NCBI RefSeq assembly: GCF_003721435.2 | Contig: NZ_CP054585.1 | Location: 992,001-1,056,000, forward strand | Length of the DNA: 64,000 bases | DNA from: Halorubrum sp. CBA1229 | GTDB taxonomy: Archaea > Halobacteriota > Halobacteria > Halobacteriales > Haloferacaceae | Direction: 5' to 3' | In this document: in pieces, positions 60,972-64,000 of the stretch | How the letters are laid out: every line of letters begins with the position of its first letter | Position numbering within the stretch: position 1 is the stretch's first letter | Translations under genes and position numbers: made by a program | The notes under the pieces: model-generated | Databases searched by the model: none | Told to the model about the DNA's origin: nothing | What the model saw: the letters and a program-made list of their open reading frames with translations, nothing else

Positions 60972-62085
60972 CGCAGACGACTCCGAGATAGCCCCCAACG
61001 CGAAGCGACACACACTCGCGGAGGCGTTCGATCAAGAGACCGATCCACTTGTGGAATACGAAGAGCAGTTTGAGAAGATCGAGGTTGACCCATTCGAGCT
61101 GTTTAAAACAGACGTGCTCGCGTTACGTGATATTTCACAGCGAACGCGAACAGGCTACGACCGGGTGTTCCGACAGTGGAAGCGATTCATGGCTGGGATC
61201 GGACGCCACCCAGCGTGTCCACACCACACCCATATCTCACGATTTGCCCGATATGAACTCGACGAAAAAGGGAACCAGCCCCAGACGGTCAAAGAGAAGC
61301 TGCGGAAGCTACGCGACGCGTACTCGTACTGGCAAGCCGATCCCAGCTTCCCGCACCCGGACGAGTACCGCCCGTTCGATCTTGCGTTGTCGACGACAGC
61401 GTTTCGCGAGCCAGAGAGCAAGGACTTCCCTCATATCTCGCTGGCTGCGCTCCGAGAACAGCTCGCACAAGTGACTCACGTTCGCAACCTGGCGATTATT
61501 GGGCTCCAGTTGAAACTGGGGCTTCGGGCGACGGAACTGTGTAATCTCACACTCGCAGAGATCGATGTCGATCACCCGGCGATCGCTGACCATTATGCGA
61601 CTCTAGGAGCGGATCCACGGCTTACTGACTATAGGAACGTCGTGTATATCACCCACGAGCGAGACGGCAACAAATCGCGGCGGCCACGGCTACTCCCGCT
61701 CGATGCGGAGACGCGGTATCTGCTCTGTCAGTGGCTTCTCGTGCGACCGGATGCAGATCACCCATGGGTATTTCTCTCGTTGTCCCGCCACGAGCAGCTT
61801 GGAAAACAAGATGTCAACGACATCTGGAAGACAGCCTTCCATCCTGACTACGCTGAGACAAACCAGCACCGAGCGGTCACGAGCCACTACGGACGACACT
61901 TCTTCACGACGTACTGGGAAGTTCATCAGGATCTTCACCGAGAACTCGTCCAGTATCTACGTGGAGATACGCCGGGCGAACAATCGATAGACGACCGTGC
62001 GACTATTGATGAGTATCTCCACACCTACTACGAAGATATCAGTGACCGCTACCGAGCAGATATTTTTGAGCTTGAGGTTTGCTGA
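60964..62085 (+). CDS. Tyrosine recombinase (XerC/D-like integrase)
   Basis: A 373-residue site-specific recombinase. Residues ~40-125 form the SAM-like core-binding domain (SQRTRTGYDRVFRQWKRFM). In the catalytic domain Arg188 is in LGLRATELCNLTL, Lys237 in GNKSRRPRLLP and the box II HxxR is His308-Arg311 in SHYGRHFFTTYW. The nucleophile is probably Tyr351 in ATIDEYLHTYYED. Box III is diverged (LRGDTPGE instead of LGHxS). It is probably the enzyme that inserted this element: its stop lies only ~5 bases into the truncated host gene that follows. Confidence 0.85.
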   Translation: MRDADDSEIAPNAKRHTLAEAFDQETDPLVEYEEQFEKIEVDPFELFKTDVLALRDISQRTRTGYDRVFRQWKRFMAGIGRHPACPHHTHISRFARYELDEKGNQPQTVKEKLRKLRDAYSYWQADPSFPHPDEYRPFDLALSTTAFREPESKDFPHISLAALREQLAQVTHVRNLAIIGLQLKLGLRATELCNLTLAEIDVDHPAIADHYATLGADPRLTDYRNVVYITHERDGNKSRRPRLLPLDAETRYLLCQWLLVRPDADHPWVFLSLSRHEQLGKQDVNDIWKTAFHPDYAETNQHRAVTSHYGRHFFTTYWEVHQDLHRELVQYLRGDTPGEQSIDDRATIDEYLHTYYEDISDRYRADIFELEVC

Positions 62086-62215
62086 ACACGTCACCCTGCT
62101 CGCCTCGGGCTGGTTCGCGGGCACCGCCTCCCGCGGGCGCTACGAGGCGCTGCTCCACTCCGGACTGCTCGTGGGGATCTGTTACGCCGTCTTCACCGCC
62201 GGCGGCCTTTTATAA
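62081..62215 (+). pseudogene. Truncated C-terminus of a core membrane-protein gene
   Basis: Immediately at the integrase end, a second frame reads HVTLLASGWFAGTASRGRYE and then ALLHSGLLVGICYAVFTAGG before a stop (TAA at 62213-62215). Its composition is GC-rich like the core genome, unlike the element. It lacks any start or N-terminal part, so the element appears to have cut into the gene. Family not recognised. Confidence 0.6.
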
Positions 62216-62222
62216 GCGAGCG

Positions 62223-62870
62223 CTACCCGCGCATCAGTTGGAGCACCTCGTCGACGACGCCCGGCTCGACGGCCACGACGTAGCGCCGCCCCGGCGTCAG
62301 CGTCGTGTCCGGCTTCGCGATCCGGTTGCCGTCTTCGCCGGAGATGACGAGGGTTCCCGCCGGAAAGGCGACGTCAGAGAGCGTTCGCCCGGCCGCGGGC
62401 GCGCCCTCGGCGACGCTGATCTCCATGATCTCGACGTCGCCGGTGACGTCCGCCAGGCTCTGGACGTCCTCGCCGGCGGTCCTGTTGGCCGCGACGCGCG
62501 CGCCCGCCGCCTCGGGGTAGACGACGGCGTCCACGAACCGGTCGTACGTCTCGTCCGTCTCCCGGTCGACGCGGGCGACCGTTCTGATCTCGTCCGTGAG
62601 CCGGTCGGCGAGCAGGCAGACCGCGAGGTTCAGCCCGGTCAGCTCCGTCAGCGCGGCGATGGTGTCGGCGTCGTCGACGCCGGCCTGTTCGAGGATGTCC
62701 GGGTCGGACGCGTCGCCCTGGATCACGGTCGCGATCCACGCGTCGGCGATCTCCTCGATACGGGTCTCGTCCTGTTCGATGATCGTTACGTTCTCGTCTC
62801 GGGCGGCGAGCAGTTCGGCCGTCTGAAAGCCGACGCGGCCGCCGCCGGCGATGATGATGTCTCGTGGCAT
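62223..62870 (-). CDS. TrkA-type NAD-binding regulatory protein
   Basis: A 215-residue protein with an RCK N domain (IIIAGGGRVGFQTAELLAAR, NAD-binding glycine loop) and an RCK C (TrkA-C) domain starting near VEIMEISVAEGAPAAGRTLSD. Such proteins bind NAD(H) and gate K+ transporters or other permeases. ATG at 62870 follows the stop of the amino-acid permease gene by one base; a GTG at 62882 is possible. The pairing suggests it regulates that permease. Confidence 0.9.
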   Translation of the reverse strand: MPRDIIIAGGGRVGFQTAELLAARDENVTIIEQDETRIEEIADAWIATVIQGDASDPDILEQAGVDDADTIAALTELTGLNLAVCLLADRLTDEIRTVARVDRETDETYDRFVDAVVYPEAAGARVAANRTAGEDVQSLADVTGDVEIMEISVAEGAPAAGRTLSDVAFPAGTLVISGEDGNRIAKPDTTLTPGRRYVVAVEPGVVDEVLQLMRG

Positions 62871-62871
62871 A

Positions 62872-64000
62872 TCAGTCCTCACCCGAGCCGGCCGTGGCCG
62901 GCTTGTCAGCTGATGCGTCCGGTCTCTCTTCGGTGGTCCCTCGCGCTCGGTACTTGTTGAGCGCGACGTACATCACCGCGCCCGCGACGAGCCACCCGGC
63001 GCTCAAGAGGAGCGCAAGCAGGTCCGTCCGCACGAGGAACCGGATCAGGACGACGGCGAGTATCCCGTTCAACGCGATCGCCAGTATCGGTGGGATCGGG
63101 TAGTAGGGGATCTCGTACGGACGGTTCATGTTCGGGCGCTCCCGACGGAGCCGGATCACCGCGACGTTGACGATGATAAAGGACAGCAGGAAAAAGAGGC
63201 TCGACATGTTGCCGGCGCTCTGCGTGGGGAGGAAGACGGACCCGAGCATGACGACCGCGCTCAGAAGCACCGCGACGAACGGCGTCCCGAACCGGTGATG
63301 GATCTGGCCGATCGACTGGAGCAGCTGGCCCTCGCGCCCCATCGAGAAGGCAACCCGCGAGGAGGCGATGACGACCGCGTTGAGCGCGGTGATCGTCGAG
63401 AACACCGCCCCGAAGACGATGAGCGCGCCGCCGTTCTGGATGACCGGCAGGCCGGTCGGCATGAACGAGGTCGCCGCCGTCGCGATGCCGGCCTCACCGG
63501 CGGCGGCCAGCTCCGAGGCGCCCAGCGTGCCGATCGCCACCGTCACGACCAACAGGTACACGACGACGGTGGCGGCGAGGCTGACGAAGATCGCTTTGGG
63601 GATGTTCTCGCGCGGGTTCTCGACCTCCTCGGTGACGGTCGTGATGAGGTCGTACCCCTCGAACGCGATGAACGTCAGGCCCATCGCGGGGAGGATGCTG
63701 AACGCGCCGGACCCCTCCGGGAACAGCGGGTCGAAGTTCTGGAACGTGAAGCTCGTCTCGCCGCCGCCGCCGGCAGAGAGGAACCCGAAGGCGACGAAGA
63801 CGACGAGGATCGAGACCTTGACGATCGTGAACACCGTCTCGGCGCTCCCGCTCGCGGCGGTCGACGCCGCGTTCATGGCCACGAGCCCGGCGACCGCCAC
63901 GAACGCGAGGAGGAACTTCGCCGGAACCCCGATTCCCAGCAACGGGAGCACCACCGCGCCGACTTGGTCGGGCGGCGCCACCACGCCGTACACGTGGAGC
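62872..64000 (-). CDS. APC-family amino-acid permease, C-terminal part
   Basis: The frame runs to the window edge, so the N-terminus is cut off; 375 residues are visible. About ten hydrophobic segments remain, among them VSILVVFVAFGFLSAGGG, GAFSILPAMGLTFIAFEGYDLITTVTEEVENPRENIPKAI (family consensus region 3), and FGAVFSTITALNAVVIASSRV. Amino-acid or cationic substrate unknown. The TrkA-like gene follows one base later, a common haloarchaeal arrangement. Confidence 0.92.
   Translation of the reverse strand, partial: LHVYGVVAPPDQVGAVVLPLLGIGVPAKFLLAFVAVAGLVAMNAASTAASGSAETVFTIVKVSILVVFVAFGFLSAGGGGETSFTFQNFDPLFPEGSGAFSILPAMGLTFIAFEGYDLITTVTEEVENPRENIPKAIFVSLAATVVVYLLVVTVAIGTLGASELAAAGEAGIATAATSFMPTGLPVIQNGGALIVFGAVFSTITALNAVVIASSRVAFSMGREGQLLQSIGQIHHRFGTPFVAVLLSAVVMLGSVFLPTQSAGNMSSLFFLLSFIIVNVAVIRLRRERPNMNRPYEIPYYPIPPILAIALNGILAVVLIRFLVRTDLLALLLSAGWLVAGAVMYVALNKYRARGTTEERPDASADKPATAGSGED

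Noticed and set aside
55500-62090. A short shared string (TGAGGTTTG) near 55506 and 62076 as att sites
   Set aside because: Nine bases is within chance, and the left position falls inside the element just after the HExxH gene.
1-64000. CRISPR arrays, tRNA or rRNA genes
   Set aside because: No regularly spaced identical repeats with unique spacers, and no cloverleaf or rRNA-like conserved sequence was recognised by eye. A tRNAscan and Rfam search would settle this.

Overview
This is a chromosomal window from a halophilic archaeon (class Halobacteria, most likely Halorubrum or a close relative). The DNA is GC-rich, the proteins are strongly acidic, and start codons often lie 25-30 nt after AT-rich boxes such as TTTATA or ATATAT, as in leaderless archaeal transcripts. 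Secreted proteins carry twin-arginine lipoprotein signals. Family content is typical: bacterial-type LeuRS, an Lhr helicase with a zinc ribbon, Htr-type transducers, the DUF99 family and a fused D-lactate dehydrogenase.

Layout. 1-2553: end of a peptide-ABC ATPase, a methyltransferase and a CitE-like lyase. 2684-14763: a Vps62-like Tat lipoprotein, leuS, kynureninase, a four-PAS histidine kinase and Lhr helicase. 14815-15120: first copy of a non-coding structured repeat. 15148-20818: metallo-hydrolase, two small-gene operon members, glycerate kinase, aldo-keto reductase, hisH and a family-4-like UDG. 20910-23232: a transducer/opsin operon in which the opsin lacks the retinal lysine. 23485-26759: thioesterase, an ABC exporter and small proteins. 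26760-32700: an AT-richer accessory stretch with an 83-bp direct repeat, EamA exporter, small lipoprotein, epimerase and an IS200/IS605 tnpA-tnpB element. 32789-34338: BtuF-like protein and methyltransferase. 34618-40838: a lactate locus (LctP permease, D-lactate dehydrogenase, glyoxalase-like protein) with the second copy of the structured repeat. 40913-47759: a peptide ABC transporter with a DppD-DppF fusion. 47840-50370: malyl-CoA-lyase-like enzyme, small proteins and an alcohol-dehydrogenase relic. 50523-54101: fixABCX-type operon. About 54540-62085: an integrated plasmid- or virus-like element with an HExxH protein, two tiny zinc-ribbon proteins, a pentapeptide/pore protein, an OB-fold ssDNA-binding protein and a two-gene tyrosine recombinase. 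It abuts a truncated membrane-protein gene. 62223-64000: TrkA-like regulator and amino-acid permease, running off the window.

How the genes fit together. The lactate genes take up and oxidise lactate. The ETF/FixCX set carries electrons towards quinone or ferredoxin. The Dpp system imports peptides. The Htr transducer would feed CheA, but its opsin partner appears unable to bind retinal. The main candidates for something undescribed are the retinal-less opsin/transducer pair, the dispersed structured element found twice between convergent genes, and the pentapeptide/pore protein inside the integrated element. No CRISPR array, tRNA, rRNA or replication initiator gene was seen.
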